Source: Microcystis sp. T1-4
GTDB taxonomy: Bacteria; Cyanobacteriota; Cyanobacteriia; Cyanobacteriales; Microcystaceae
NCBI RefSeq assembly: GCF_000297435.1
Contig: NZ_CAIP01000155.1
Span: forward strand, 1 to 49,420
Direction: 5' to 3'
DNA length: 49,420 nucleotides
Shown here piece after piece: positions 16,392 to 24,465 of this stretch. Every line of letters begins with the position of its first letter. Within the stretch, counting starts at the first letter, position 1. Below the pieces are notes generated by a model. It saw only the letters and a program-made list of their open reading frames with translations, was not told where the DNA came from and did not search any database. The position numbers were made by a program, and so were the translations under genes.

Positions 16392-17384
16392 ATGACAGAA
16401 AGCCTTACCATGGCAGCCCTCTACGGGAAACTCTCAAAAATCGGACTAAAAAAAGATTATGTCCGAGAAAATGGCTTGCCCAGTTGGTGGGATGATGAAC
16501 TCAATGATAAACCCGTTGCAGTCCTAGAAGGGGCAGGTTATATCGCCAAAAAGCTCAATCTTGACCTCTCATCCTTATTAACCCCTCAAGAAAAGGTCAA
16601 ATTTAATCGACCTCCTCATACTAAATTTAAACAGCACAATAGCCAAAATAACCAACATCCCCATCTAGCACAAGCTTTAGCGAGTCGTTTTGCTGAGTTA
16701 ATTTCCTTGGGGGTTGAAGTTAATTATACCCCTTTACCTAAGGATGCTAAAACCATCAGAGAAGACATCTTAAGTCAACAGCCAAAGGTTGACTTGACCT
16801 CTCTTTTAGATTATTGTTGGTCTCGGGGAATAGCGGTGGGATACTTTGATCATTTTCCTGACAAAACTAAGAAATTTGCTGGATTAATTCAATGGTATTC
16901 CACTTGTCCTGTAATTATTCTTAGTTCAAAATATCAACAGTCGGCAAGACTCGCTTTTGACTTAGCGCACGAATTAGGACATTTAGCATTAGCACATCTA
17001 AAAGATGGGGTATTAGTTGATGAAGAGATTACATTTGATAATGATAGAGAAGAAAAAGAAGCTAATCAATTTGCCACTGAATTACTCTTAGGTGATTGTG
17101 ATAACTGCCTTGGGGATAGGAAATTCCAAAATGTTGAAAGATTCAGTAAATATGTTCAAGAGCATTTTATCTCTCATCATCCGGATATTGATATAGGTGC
17201 AATTATTCTGAACTATGGATGGCATAACAGGCGCTACTTTGCTTTAGCCATGGCTACTTTAAAATTATTAGAACCCAACCCAAATGGCAATAAGATTATT
17301 AATGAATATTTGGCTAATAAGTTAGACTGGGATAAATTTGATGACGAAACCTACGAATATCTAGAAAAGGTGTTAGGAGTTTAA
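16392..17384 (+). CDS. ImmA/IrrE-family metallopeptidase
   Basis: The 330-residue product carries the zinc protease motif HELGH (193-197) in FDLAHELGHLALAHL, with a third-ligand candidate Glu in REEKEANQFATELL (about 220-224). ImmA/IrrE (COG2856) peptidases cleave repressors or antitoxins, or act as toxin partners. The first 80 residues are not a recognised HTH. ATG at 16392 is chosen over TTG at 16368 because AAAGGAGGGTG sits seven bases upstream, one of the best Shine-Dalgarno sites here. The PIN-like gene follows two bases after the stop. Direct repeats at 16235 and 18142 frame the pair. Confidence 0.85.
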   Translation: MTESLTMAALYGKLSKIGLKKDYVRENGLPSWWDDELNDKPVAVLEGAGYIAKKLNLDLSSLLTPQEKVKFNRPPHTKFKQHNSQNNQHPHLAQALASRFAELISLGVEVNYTPLPKDAKTIREDILSQQPKVDLTSLLDYCWSRGIAVGYFDHFPDKTKKFAGLIQWYSTCPVIILSSKYQQSARLAFDLAHELGHLALAHLKDGVLVDEEITFDNDREEKEANQFATELLLGDCDNCLGDRKFQNVERFSKYVQEHFISHHPDIDIGAIILNYGWHNRRYFALAMATLKLLEPNPNGNKIINEYLANKLDWDKFDDETYEYLEKVLGV

Positions 17385-17386
17385 CC

Positions 17387-18043
17387 TTGACTGATTCTCT
17401 TTATTGTTTGGATAATGACATTATCCTAAAATTGTCCACCTATGGCTTATTTGAGAAAACCCTCAATACCTTTGGAGTTGAGATTAATCAAGTTAAAATT
17501 CTTCAGACATTTCAATATAAATTTAAAAGGCAAGCGCAACAAAAAAGGAAGAAAAACCCTGTTAAATATAACCTAGAATACGCTTTATCTGTGGTTGAAA
17601 CCTGCGATAAAATATCAATCAATAATATCAATCAAGAGGATTTTATTCAATTACAGAAAATCGAAGGAATAGATATAGGTGAGGCTATTCTCATCAGTTA
17701 TGTTAGCTACTTGAATAAACAAAATAATTTAAGCTATTTACTCACGGGAGATAAACGCTGCTTGAAAAATTTAAATGTTCCTGAAACTAATCAGATTACT
17801 GACTACCTTCAAGGTAAAATATGGTGTTTAGAACAATTAATTTTAAAAGATATTGAAATTTATGGATTTAAGTGTATTCAAGAGAAAATTTATCCCGTTC
17901 GAGATTGTGACACTAATCTTAAATTTATATTCGGTTATAGCAGAGAATCAGCAGAGCAGGAAGTCAGAGAATTGTTAAAAACTGAAATTAGGGAATTAAG
18001 AAAAGAAACGGGAAACTTACTTTATCCCTACCCTCCAGGATAG
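17387..18043 (+). CDS. PIN-like protein, partner of the ImmA-type peptidase
   Basis: The 218-residue product begins at TTG 17387 with AGGAG seven bases upstream. An early start is required because the likely first PIN acid is D9/D11 in YCLDNDIILKL. Further acids fit a PIN nuclease: Glu in GIDIGEAILISYV (about 101) and Asp in LLTGDKRCLKN (about 123). The last 60 residues form a charged helix (VRELLKTEIRELRKE). The spacing to the peptidase gene (two bases) implies co-translation. I infer a toxin-antitoxin-like pair in which the peptidase regulates the nuclease; which is toxin and which regulator cannot be told from sequence. Confidence 0.75.
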   Translation: MTDSLYCLDNDIILKLSTYGLFEKTLNTFGVEINQVKILQTFQYKFKRQAQQKRKKNPVKYNLEYALSVVETCDKISINNINQEDFIQLQKIEGIDIGEAILISYVSYLNKQNNLSYLLTGDKRCLKNLNVPETNQITDYLQGKIWCLEQLILKDIEIYGFKCIQEKIYPVRDCDTNLKFIFGYSRESAEQEVRELLKTEIRELRKETGNLLYPYPPG

Positions 18044-18141
18044 CAAAATTTGTTGTTTATTTTCGTTGATACAGTCCTGTCAGCAAGCGAGTGGAAGGAA
18101 CCACTCCAGACACAGAGGACACGAAGAATAAGAGAGCATCC

Positions 18142-18321
18142 TTGGGAGTGGAGAATCATTTAAGTAGGGAGGCACAATTATTTGTAGGATGGGTTAGCGG
18201 TAGCGTAACCCATGCAGGCGTTGGGTTTCATGCTTCAACCCAACCTACGTTCATCTTATATTTAATTCCACCCACCCACTTATCGGTGAAAAGGGACTCT
18301 TGCCAGTGGGCAAAAATTAAG
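18142..18321 (+). repeat. direct repeat, copy split by MITE family 2
   Basis: TTGGGAGTGGAGAATCATTTA (18142-18162) is followed by a MITE and then by TATCGGTGAAAAGGGACTC and CCAGTGGGCAAAAATTAAG. Without the MITE it matches 16235-16297 with few differences. It lies between the PIN-like gene and the restriction-methylation gene. Confidence 0.85.
18163..18280 (-). mobile_element. MITE family 2, copy B (118 bp) with demonstrable TA duplication
   Basis: The 118-bp element (AGTAGGGAGGCAC to CCCACCCACT) is flanked by TA at 18161-18162 and 18281-18282. The duplicate target at 16251-16260 reads CATTTATCGC with a single TA, and here the sequence is CATT-TA-element-TA-TCGG. This fixes both ends and the two-base target duplication, typical of IS630/Tc1-mariner-type movement. 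Confidence 0.92.
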
Positions 18322-18343
18322 TTAATCTTCTCTCACCGGTGGC

Positions 18344-21300
18344 TTAACTAAAGGGGAAACCACCATATTTATTGATAATTATATCTATAGTTTCCATAAT
18401 TGCGATCAATTCGCCCAAAATGGAGATAATTTGTTGATAATGTTCTAGGTCATCGTAGCTAAGGTGGCGACCTTTGCGGTCTTTTAGCCACTTCTGACAC
18501 ACTTGATAACCGCCGATATAAAAGTTCCAAATTTGGGGCGGAATCCCCGCAAAATACTGGTCAGAATTAATCGAAATTTGTTGTTTATTTTCGTCATATT
18601 TCACCTGTTCGACTATATTGGAACCTGCCACGGGATAGCTACTAATTTCTTTTCCCGTTGCTTTCATCAGGTGTAACTGCACTAATCTGTCACCTTTTTT
18701 GACTAATTCCCAGAATAATTCTTGATTACTGGTGAGAGGAACACGAGGAAAGTCTATTTTTAAAAATTCGGCGTAACGTTGGCGATATTGGGGAGAGTGA
18801 AAGACAGCATAGATATAGTTAAAAATGTCTTCTGGTCCAAAGGTTTTCTTTTTGTCTCCTTTGCCATCACTGATAAATTCTAATTCAAGTTTTGCCGAAA
18901 GTTCCTTAATAAATTCAGGCGCTAGATTGGGACGGCGACCATTTGGCGAGTTGGTTGGTTCTGTTTCAAATAGGGTTGGGGTATTGGTTGGATAAAGATA
19001 AAGGGGGAAGTTATGGTTAGATTCTTTCGTGATATTTGAAATCAAACAATCATTAGGAACTAAGTCAGTTATCCAAAAATGTCTATATTCATTATTTGCT
19101 ATTTGACGAGAACAAACTAAACACAAATTTTCTTTGTTAAATATATGGTTTCTTAAATCAGGTCTTGTTCTATCCATAACATAATCAGAATAAAACATAA
19201 ACCTATTGTCGAAGGGTCTATAAGCGCATAAGTCAAGGAATCTCCACAAGTCTATCTCTTGTTTCAAAGCTGTAGATGCTTTCTTCCAATTCCACTTTCC
19301 TAAATCATATTTATCAGAAAAAGAATTGTCTAATTTATCTTGATTAACTAATTCAGTAATTCGTTTAACTATCTGCTCTTTATCGAAATCTATAGCAAAG
19401 TGATCACGATGACTCTTGAAACCATAGATATGAGTAATATATATTTCATCAATTCTATGATATTTATTATATTCACCCAACAATTCTTCTGATTGACTTC
19501 TTAACAAATAAAATGGCTTTTTAGGCTCTATATCTAACCATTCAGTTGAACTAATATCATTTTCATCTAACCAATGATACTTACCACCAACTAACTCCTT
19601 ATTCTCTTTAACCTCTCTAACACCCCACAAATCAGCATGATAAACCTTGGCTAAATCTTGCTGACTATCTTGATACTTAATAAAAAATGCAATCGCTACA
19701 CCTTGCTGAATATCAAACACATTTTGATCGGTTGAACCATCGGGACAAACTTCTTTTTTCTTACTATTCCCATGCAAATCTAAAACATAAATCTCATCAA
19801 AAGTCTGCATCAAATTTTGACGCATTCCCCGAAAAGTGGGATTATCCAAATAACCATGATTTGTAATTAACGCCACAACTCCATAACCAGTTTCCGCTAC
19901 CCGATACTGAGCAAAGCGAATAAACTTCACATAATCATCTAATAAACCTTTAGGGTTTCTCTCTCCCAATGGTTTTCCATCTAATTGATAATAATCCTTA
20001 ACCAAATTCACAATCCAAGGGTCAGTATTCATCGACTGATAGGAATAGGGTGGATTGCCTAAAATCACCATAACTGGCATTTCTTGCTTAACATCTTTTG
20101 CCGCAGCTGCTTCATCGCGAATGCGATTTAAAAACCCATCAGCAGGGGGAATTTGAAAAGCTTCCTGTAGGGTGTTAGTGAGATAGATTCCCAAGCGTTC
20201 ATCGGCACTAAAATCATAGCCTAATTCCTGAAGTTGTAAACCTAATTTCATGTGTGCTACGGTGTAGGGAGCCATCAGTAACTCAAACCCAAAGAGACGG
20301 GGTAATAAATGTTTACTAACATAACTAGACCACATCCCTTTCTGTTGACGAAAACTGTCATAGATATGGTCGATAACCGAGTGTAAAAAAGTGCCAGTTC
20401 CCACAGCAGGATCGAGGATTAAAACTTGGTGAACTTCCTGATTTTCTTGGCTATTATTAGGATTTTTAATCGTAATTTTTTTAGCATCGGCCAAACCTTT
20501 AGGAATCTGAAACTTATTTTTTAGAATATAGTCCACACTGCGAACCATGTAAGAAACCACGGGTTCAGGGGTATAATAAACCCCCCTAGACTCACGCATT
20601 TTACTATCGTATTCTGCTAAAAAAGTCTCATAAAAGTGAACCACAGGATCCTGCTTGCGCGTGCGTTTTCCAAAGCTGCTAAGAATACCATCCATGTCCG
20701 TTTGTTGTAAAATAGTCGCTAGAGTATCTACGGCCCAAGTAATCCGCTCATCTAATTCTGTACCAGCAATTTGATGAAAAATTCCCCGCAAAAAAGGGTT
20801 AGTTTTCGGTAGTCGAAATCCCGCCGTTTCCCTGGAAAAAGAACTTATTTGATCCGTATTACAGCGTGCTGCGAATAAACCATAACAGATTGTTTGTGCA
20901 TACATATCCGCAAACTGCGCTTCATTGAGATCACTAATTAAAACTCGTTGAAAAGATTGCAATTGTTGCCGCAACATTCCCCCGCAATCTTGATCTTTTA
21001 AAGCTTGGCCGATTGCATCTCGAATTAACTGCGCTAAAGCGGCCATTTTTTTGGCTAATTCTCGCGGTGTTGTTATCTGAATAACTTTTGAGAGGAAAAA
21101 TTGACAGAACAATTGTTCTACTTGTAAAATACCCTGGGAATCAGGTTTAATTTGCTTTTTTTGATTAAGACTTGCCACGGCAGCTGATAGACGCAATTCT
21201 CCCGATACATACCAACGAAATTCTAAATGATCGGTGATAATTAAATTACCTAAAGCCTGTAAATAACGTTTTATTTGGGGAGTATTTTCAACCTTTTTGA

Positions 21301-21550
21301 GAGAAGTTCCGATATCTTTTGCTTCCAGATGGCCAATTTCTACTATACCCTGATTAATCACAAAATCCGGAGCGCCACAAGCAATCCTTTTGGGTTCATT
21401 GAGAGCTTGTAGGTTATTATTTAGGGATTCAATTAATTTTTTTAAAGCAGGACGATAACTGTGTTCTGTGGCGTTACCCTGTTGATAAATGCCTGTGATT
21501 TCCTCTAGATATTTTGGCAGTGAATTACTCATTATCGTTGCGACATACAA
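18344..21550 (-). CDS. type IIG-like restriction-methylation enzyme (N6-adenine methylase fused to nuclease)
   Basis: The 1068-residue protein joins an N-terminal PD-(D/E)xK-like site, D62, E76 and K78 in PDFVIN...GHLEAKD, to an N6-adenine DNA methylase. The methylase shows motif I DPAVGTGT (380-387) and motif IV NPPY (499-502), preceded by RGVYYTPEPVV. A long C-terminal part would hold target recognition. No helicase domain is seen, which separates it from the longer type ISP enzymes. One polypeptide would both methylate and cut; no separate R, M or S gene is near. ATG at 21532 (MSNSLPKYLEEI) is an alternative start. The frame is intact, so it is probably active. Confidence 0.85.
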   Translation of the reverse strand: MYVATIMSNSLPKYLEEITGIYQQGNATEHSYRPALKKLIESLNNNLQALNEPKRIACGAPDFVINQGIVEIGHLEAKDIGTSLKKVENTPQIKRYLQALGNLIITDHLEFRWYVSGELRLSAAVASLNQKKQIKPDSQGILQVEQLFCQFFLSKVIQITTPRELAKKMAALAQLIRDAIGQALKDQDCGGMLRQQLQSFQRVLISDLNEAQFADMYAQTICYGLFAARCNTDQISSFSRETAGFRLPKTNPFLRGIFHQIAGTELDERITWAVDTLATILQQTDMDGILSSFGKRTRKQDPVVHFYETFLAEYDSKMRESRGVYYTPEPVVSYMVRSVDYILKNKFQIPKGLADAKKITIKNPNNSQENQEVHQVLILDPAVGTGTFLHSVIDHIYDSFRQQKGMWSSYVSKHLLPRLFGFELLMAPYTVAHMKLGLQLQELGYDFSADERLGIYLTNTLQEAFQIPPADGFLNRIRDEAAAAKDVKQEMPVMVILGNPPYSYQSMNTDPWIVNLVKDYYQLDGKPLGERNPKGLLDDYVKFIRFAQYRVAETGYGVVALITNHGYLDNPTFRGMRQNLMQTFDEIYVLDLHGNSKKKEVCPDGSTDQNVFDIQQGVAIAFFIKYQDSQQDLAKVYHADLWGVREVKENKELVGGKYHWLDENDISSTEWLDIEPKKPFYLLRSQSEELLGEYNKYHRIDEIYITHIYGFKSHRDHFAIDFDKEQIVKRITELVNQDKLDNSFSDKYDLGKWNWKKASTALKQEIDLWRFLDLCAYRPFDNRFMFYSDYVMDRTRPDLRNHIFNKENLCLVCSRQIANNEYRHFWITDLVPNDCLISNITKESNHNFPLYLYPTNTPTLFETEPTNSPNGRRPNLAPEFIKELSAKLELEFISDGKGDKKKTFGPEDIFNYIYAVFHSPQYRQRYAEFLKIDFPRVPLTSNQELFWELVKKGDRLVQLHLMKATGKEISSYPVAGSNIVEQVKYDENKQQISINSDQYFAGIPPQIWNFYIGGYQVCQKWLKDRKGRHLSYDDLEHYQQIISILGELIAIMETIDIIINKYGGFPFS

Positions 21551-21622
21551 ACGTTCTTCTCTAGATAAAATATAACCTCATTTAGCCCCAATGTCCACTG
21601 AGATGCCCTCATCCTACTTTAT

Positions 21623-21870
21623 GGCTGCATCTGACATTTGCAGAAATACCGACAATCAGCAATTATCAGTGATTCTTGAATTATCACAGATATATCAGCA
21701 GCTGCCTGTAAGCATCCCACCGAAAAGCTAATGCGCTGCCGGGTTTGGGGGGTTCTACCCCCCAAAAGCTGGGATTGAGTAATAAAATCGGAAGTAATGC
21801 CCAATTTTATCAGAGAGTTTTTGCGTAAAAATCCCAACTTGCTAGATTTACAAAAATAAGATGTACCCTG
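21623..21870 (-). mobile_element. MITE family 3, copy a (inverted)
   Basis: Its reverse complement matches 35167-35412 over most of its length, including GGGGGGTTCTACCCCCCAAA and TCGGTGGGATGCTTAC. The ends read GGCTGCATCTGACATTTGC and AAAATAAGATGTACCC, which correspond to the GGGTGCATCTCA ends of the other copies. It encodes nothing convincing. Confidence 0.75.
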
Positions 21871-21954
21871 CTTTATCCCTCTCCTCAAGGATACCAAAGT
21901 TAGCTAAAATGAAATAATAGGCGATAATCTCATCTCAACAACTTCACCAAAATA

Positions 21955-22050
21955 TTAACGATGGTCGATGAATTGTACTGTACGAATAGCTTCATCTATG
22001 GCAGAAAACTGACTTGGTTTGATCACTGCTTTCATTTCTAAGATCATCAT
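21955..22050 (-). pseudogene. 5-prime remnant of an IS200/IS605-type tnpB
   Basis: From ATG 22050 the minus strand reads MMILEMKAVIKPSQFSAIDE and then AIRTVQFIDHR and TAA. The pattern of AIDEAIRT-QF is the N-terminus of TnpB proteins (normally about 400 residues, continuing RNKALRYW). Only about 28 residues match before the frame ends, so the rest was deleted. A fragment of the opposite end of a tnpB lies at 32939-33112. Confidence 0.65.
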
Positions 22051-22183
22051 TGTTGATTCACCTCAAACAATTTATTTTGTGCTAACTTTACAGTACAGAT
22101 TGTCAAGATTTTAGTGGACACTGAGCTTGTCGAAGTGTCGTGCTTCGTGTCCCTGAGCTTTTACATTGAGCCTTTTTACATTA

Positions 22184-22486
22184 AACCTCTTGCATAATTA
22201 ATTTTTGAGGGTTCAAAAACGGTAAGTAGGTGGGTGGAATTAAATATAAAATGAACGTAGGTTGGGTTGAAGCATGAAACCCAACGCCCGCATGGGTTAC
22301 GCTACCGCTAACCCATCCTACAAATAATTGTGCCTACCTACTTAAGAATAAGGATTAAATTGCATAAAATCCTTAAATAGACCATTTAATAGACCATTTA
22401 ATTGATTATTGTTCATTCCTAATTCTCCTGACTCCTGACTCCTGACTCCTAACCCTAACAACAATTTTTGATTTTTACAAGAGGTC
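22184..22486 (+). mobile_element. MITE family 1, copy B, with family 2 nested inside
   Basis: The left end is AACCTCTTGCATAATTAATT and the right end is TTTTTACAAGAGGTC, which are inverted repeats of each other with mismatches. A 118-bp family 2 element occupies 22225-22342. The right end is followed by TATTGAGC, and no gene begins there. Confidence 0.85.
22225..22342 (+). mobile_element. MITE family 2, copy C (118 bp)
   Basis: AGTAGGTGGGTGG to GTGCCTACCTACT, flanked by TA (22223-22224 and 22343-22344). It sits within family 1 copy B, at a site that is uninterrupted in the copies at 35470 and 44700. Confidence 0.9.
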
Positions 22487-22688
22487 TATTGAGCATATCG
22501 AAATGTGTCGAAATGTGTCGAAGTGCTGTTTTATATTGGTCGGGGTTTTATCCCGTCCCACTAAGCGCGAGGGTCTCCACCCCGACATTTGAGATAAAAA
22601 TTCTGCGCTATCCATAGCGTGGCAGAAAATGGGAGTTAGAAGACAAAACAGGATAGACTTTTCTCTAGTCCGATCGATTTTGAGGGCC

Positions 22689-23495
22689 ATGAAGGATTTA
22701 TTGGCAATTTTTAGCAAGGAATTAAGCTCTTGGTTTCGGCGCTGTTGGTTAGCGCTACTATTAACCGGCAGGGTTTTTTACTTCCTATTCACGCGCAAAC
22801 CCGATTGGCGCGTCACTCAAGAACAAATGGTGGCAGCTGGGCCCGCCTCACTGATTATCGCTATGATCACGGCTGCGGTGATCGGCATGATCTTTACCAT
22901 CCAAGTGGCCCGGGAGTTCCAAGCCTTGGGCGCCGGCAGTATGGTGGGGGGAATTTTGGCCCTTGCTCTCGGTCGGGAACTCTGTCCGATTATGATGGCG
23001 ATCGTGGTAGCCGGTCGGGTAGGATCGGCTTTTGCGGCGGAAATCGGTACCATGAAGGTGACAGAGCAGATCGACGCACTCTATATGCTCAAAACCGATC
23101 CCGTGGAGTATCTGGTGCTGCCTCGTTTAATTGCCTGTTGTCTGATGGTTCCCGCTTTGAGTGTTATGGCGTTGCTGATCGGTTTGGGTAGCGGTTTGCT
23201 GGTCGGCCAAAGTTTATACGGCATTGCCAATTCAGTTTTTCTCGACTCGGTTCGCGGTTTCCTGCGTGTGGGAGATGTGCTGAGTGGACCGGTTAAAGGG
23301 TTGGTTTTTGGGGCTTTAATCGCGATTATCGGCTGTAATTGGGGTTTAACGACCGATGGCGGTGCTAAAGGAGTCGGCCAAGCTACTACCGCAGCCGTAG
23401 TCACTATGCTCTTAGCGATTTTTGTATCTAATCTGCTGATGACTTGGATCTTGTTCCAAGGAGCCGGCAATAGTTCGGTTTTATTTGGACAGTAA
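22689..23495 (+). CDS. MlaE-family lipid ABC transporter permease
   Basis: MlaE-type permeases work with an ATPase and MCE proteins to move phospholipids between membranes. The product (268 residues from ATG 22689) has about five membrane segments and the signature region GRELCPIMMAIVVAGRVGSA plus AEIGTMKVTEQIDALYMLKT, diagnostic of the family. ATG at 22629 would add 20 residues; 22689 gives the usual family length and has GAGGG just upstream. No ATPase or MCE gene is adjacent, which is common in cyanobacteria where they are dispersed. Upstream MITEs separate it from the restriction gene. Confidence 0.92.
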   Translation: MKDLLAIFSKELSSWFRRCWLALLLTGRVFYFLFTRKPDWRVTQEQMVAAGPASLIIAMITAAVIGMIFTIQVAREFQALGAGSMVGGILALALGRELCPIMMAIVVAGRVGSAFAAEIGTMKVTEQIDALYMLKTDPVEYLVLPRLIACCLMVPALSVMALLIGLGSGLLVGQSLYGIANSVFLDSVRGFLRVGDVLSGPVKGLVFGALIAIIGCNWGLTTDGGAKGVGQATTAAVVTMLLAIFVSNLLMTWILFQGAGNSSVLFGQ

Positions 23496-23866
23496 TTTCA
23501 GTTAAAAACGCTCATTTTCTCGCCATTGTTCTCAATTCTCTACTGACCGAAAATCTAATCAAGCTTATCCTCAGTTTTATAAATTTTATCGGGAAAGACT
23601 GGGGATATGGGCAGATAATTCGGCAGCAATGCCACCTATAGGCCGATTTAATTGACTTAGAAGCAAATTGATGGCTTCTTCTTGTCTTCCTTCCTCAACA
23701 ATTGTTGAATATTGATTATCCCTAGGTTGAGATTAAATTATCTCCTATAAGTAGGTGGGTGGAATTAAATATAAAATAAACGTAGGTTGGGTTGAAGCAT
23801 GAAACCCAACGCCCGCATGGGTTACGCTACCGCTAACCCATCCTACAAATAATTGTGCCTACCTAC
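23496..23866. other. gap with a DUF4351-type remnant and a MITE
   Basis: Apart from the two listed elements there is only short AT-rich sequence after the mlaE-type gene. No terminator hairpin stands out. Confidence 0.5.
23586..23720 (-). pseudogene. C-terminal remnant of a DUF4351 (Rpn-type nuclease) gene
   Basis: The minus strand reads DNQYSTIVEEGRQEEAINLL and on to LSQLNRPIGGIAAEL, ending at TAA 23588-23586. The pattern EEGRQEEAxxLLLxQLxRxIG is the start of the DUF4351 tail found on Rpn/PD-(D/E)xK transposase-like proteins abundant in Microcystis. The nuclease domain is missing, so this is a fragment. Confidence 0.6.
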
Positions 23867-23867
23867 T
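23750..23867 (+). mobile_element. MITE family 2, copy D (118 bp)
   Basis: AGTAGGTGGGTGG to GTGCCTACCTACT, flanked by TA at 23748-23749 and 23868-23869. It is near-identical to copy C. The last base plus the TA duplicate form the TAA stop of the downstream minus-strand gene. Confidence 0.9.
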
Positions 23868-24205
23868 TAACTATCGGGGAAATGTTTGGCAAGACAATCG
23901 GAACAAATTCCTGCTTTGCTAAAATAATCTCCATAGTCTTGTACGTTAGCTGATGCTTGACCACAGTAGGAACAAATTTGAAATATCGTTGCTATCGTTC
24001 TCTGTTCGTCAACATCGTCAAAATCAGAAAAACACTCATTAGTGAGAATTTCGCCGATATTGACATCGCAAAGGTATGATTCTTTAATTATGTCCAAAAC
24101 TATCGACTGTTGTTCCTCAAAACTTAGGGACTGAAACGCCTTATTTTTCAAATACAATCGACCTAACATTGCATTGACAGCATAACTAGCTTGATGATCT
24201 GACAT
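23867..24205 (-). CDS. hypothetical protein with C-terminal Cys4 zinc knuckle
   Basis: The 112-residue product is a helical N-terminal part (MSDHQASYAVNAMLGRLYLK) followed by two CxxC pairs, CSYCG (about 78-82) and CSDCL (about 100-104), which should bind one zinc ion. Its stop codon TAA is built from the TA target duplicate and the end base of MITE family 2 copy D, so the natural C-terminus may have been cut and replaced by the MITE junction. The protein ends six residues after the knuckle (AKHFPDS). I do not recognise a function. Confidence 0.65.
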   Translation of the reverse strand: MSDHQASYAVNAMLGRLYLKNKAFQSLSFEEQQSIVLDIIKESYLCDVNIGEILTNECFSDFDDVDEQRTIATIFQICSYCGQASANVQDYGDYFSKAGICSDCLAKHFPDS

Positions 24206-24465
24206 AATGATAATAGAAGGAATTAAGAGCAGAAAAATAAGCCCAGTAATTTCAGTTTATAGGTATAAATTAAGGGCAAAATAGCCGATTGTTTTGATTT
24301 ATATCCTAAGACATAAATTGCTATAATGTCCATTCTACAAGTCTTTGAGTCCATCCAAAGCCAAGGAAATAGGCTAAAATAGCTGAAACTCTTGGCAGTT
24401 CTAATTTTTGCCAAATAATGATCCAACCCGGTAGCTCCGGGGGTAATCTCAGGAGGATAGAGGTA

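Larger units (their letters stand above)
21551..22688. other. repeat-rich intergenic region
   Basis: About 1.1 kb without an intact gene. It holds a family 3 MITE, a tnpB fragment, and a family 1 MITE with a nested family 2 copy. It also holds two short TCGAAGTG/TCGAAATG-rich stretches (22118-22160, 22495-22528). Confidence 0.8.

Noticed and set aside
18091..18351. Plus-strand open frame of 86 codons
   Set aside because: It is made of repeat and MITE sequence (direct repeat plus family 2 copy B).
21619..21897. Minus-strand open frame of 92 codons
   Set aside because: It lies wholly within and around MITE family 3 copy a, and the matching copy at 35167 does not preserve it.
22730..23191. Second frame inside the mlaE-type gene
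   Set aside because: It is a shadow of the MlaE family match, with high Arg/Gly content typical of out-of-frame reading.
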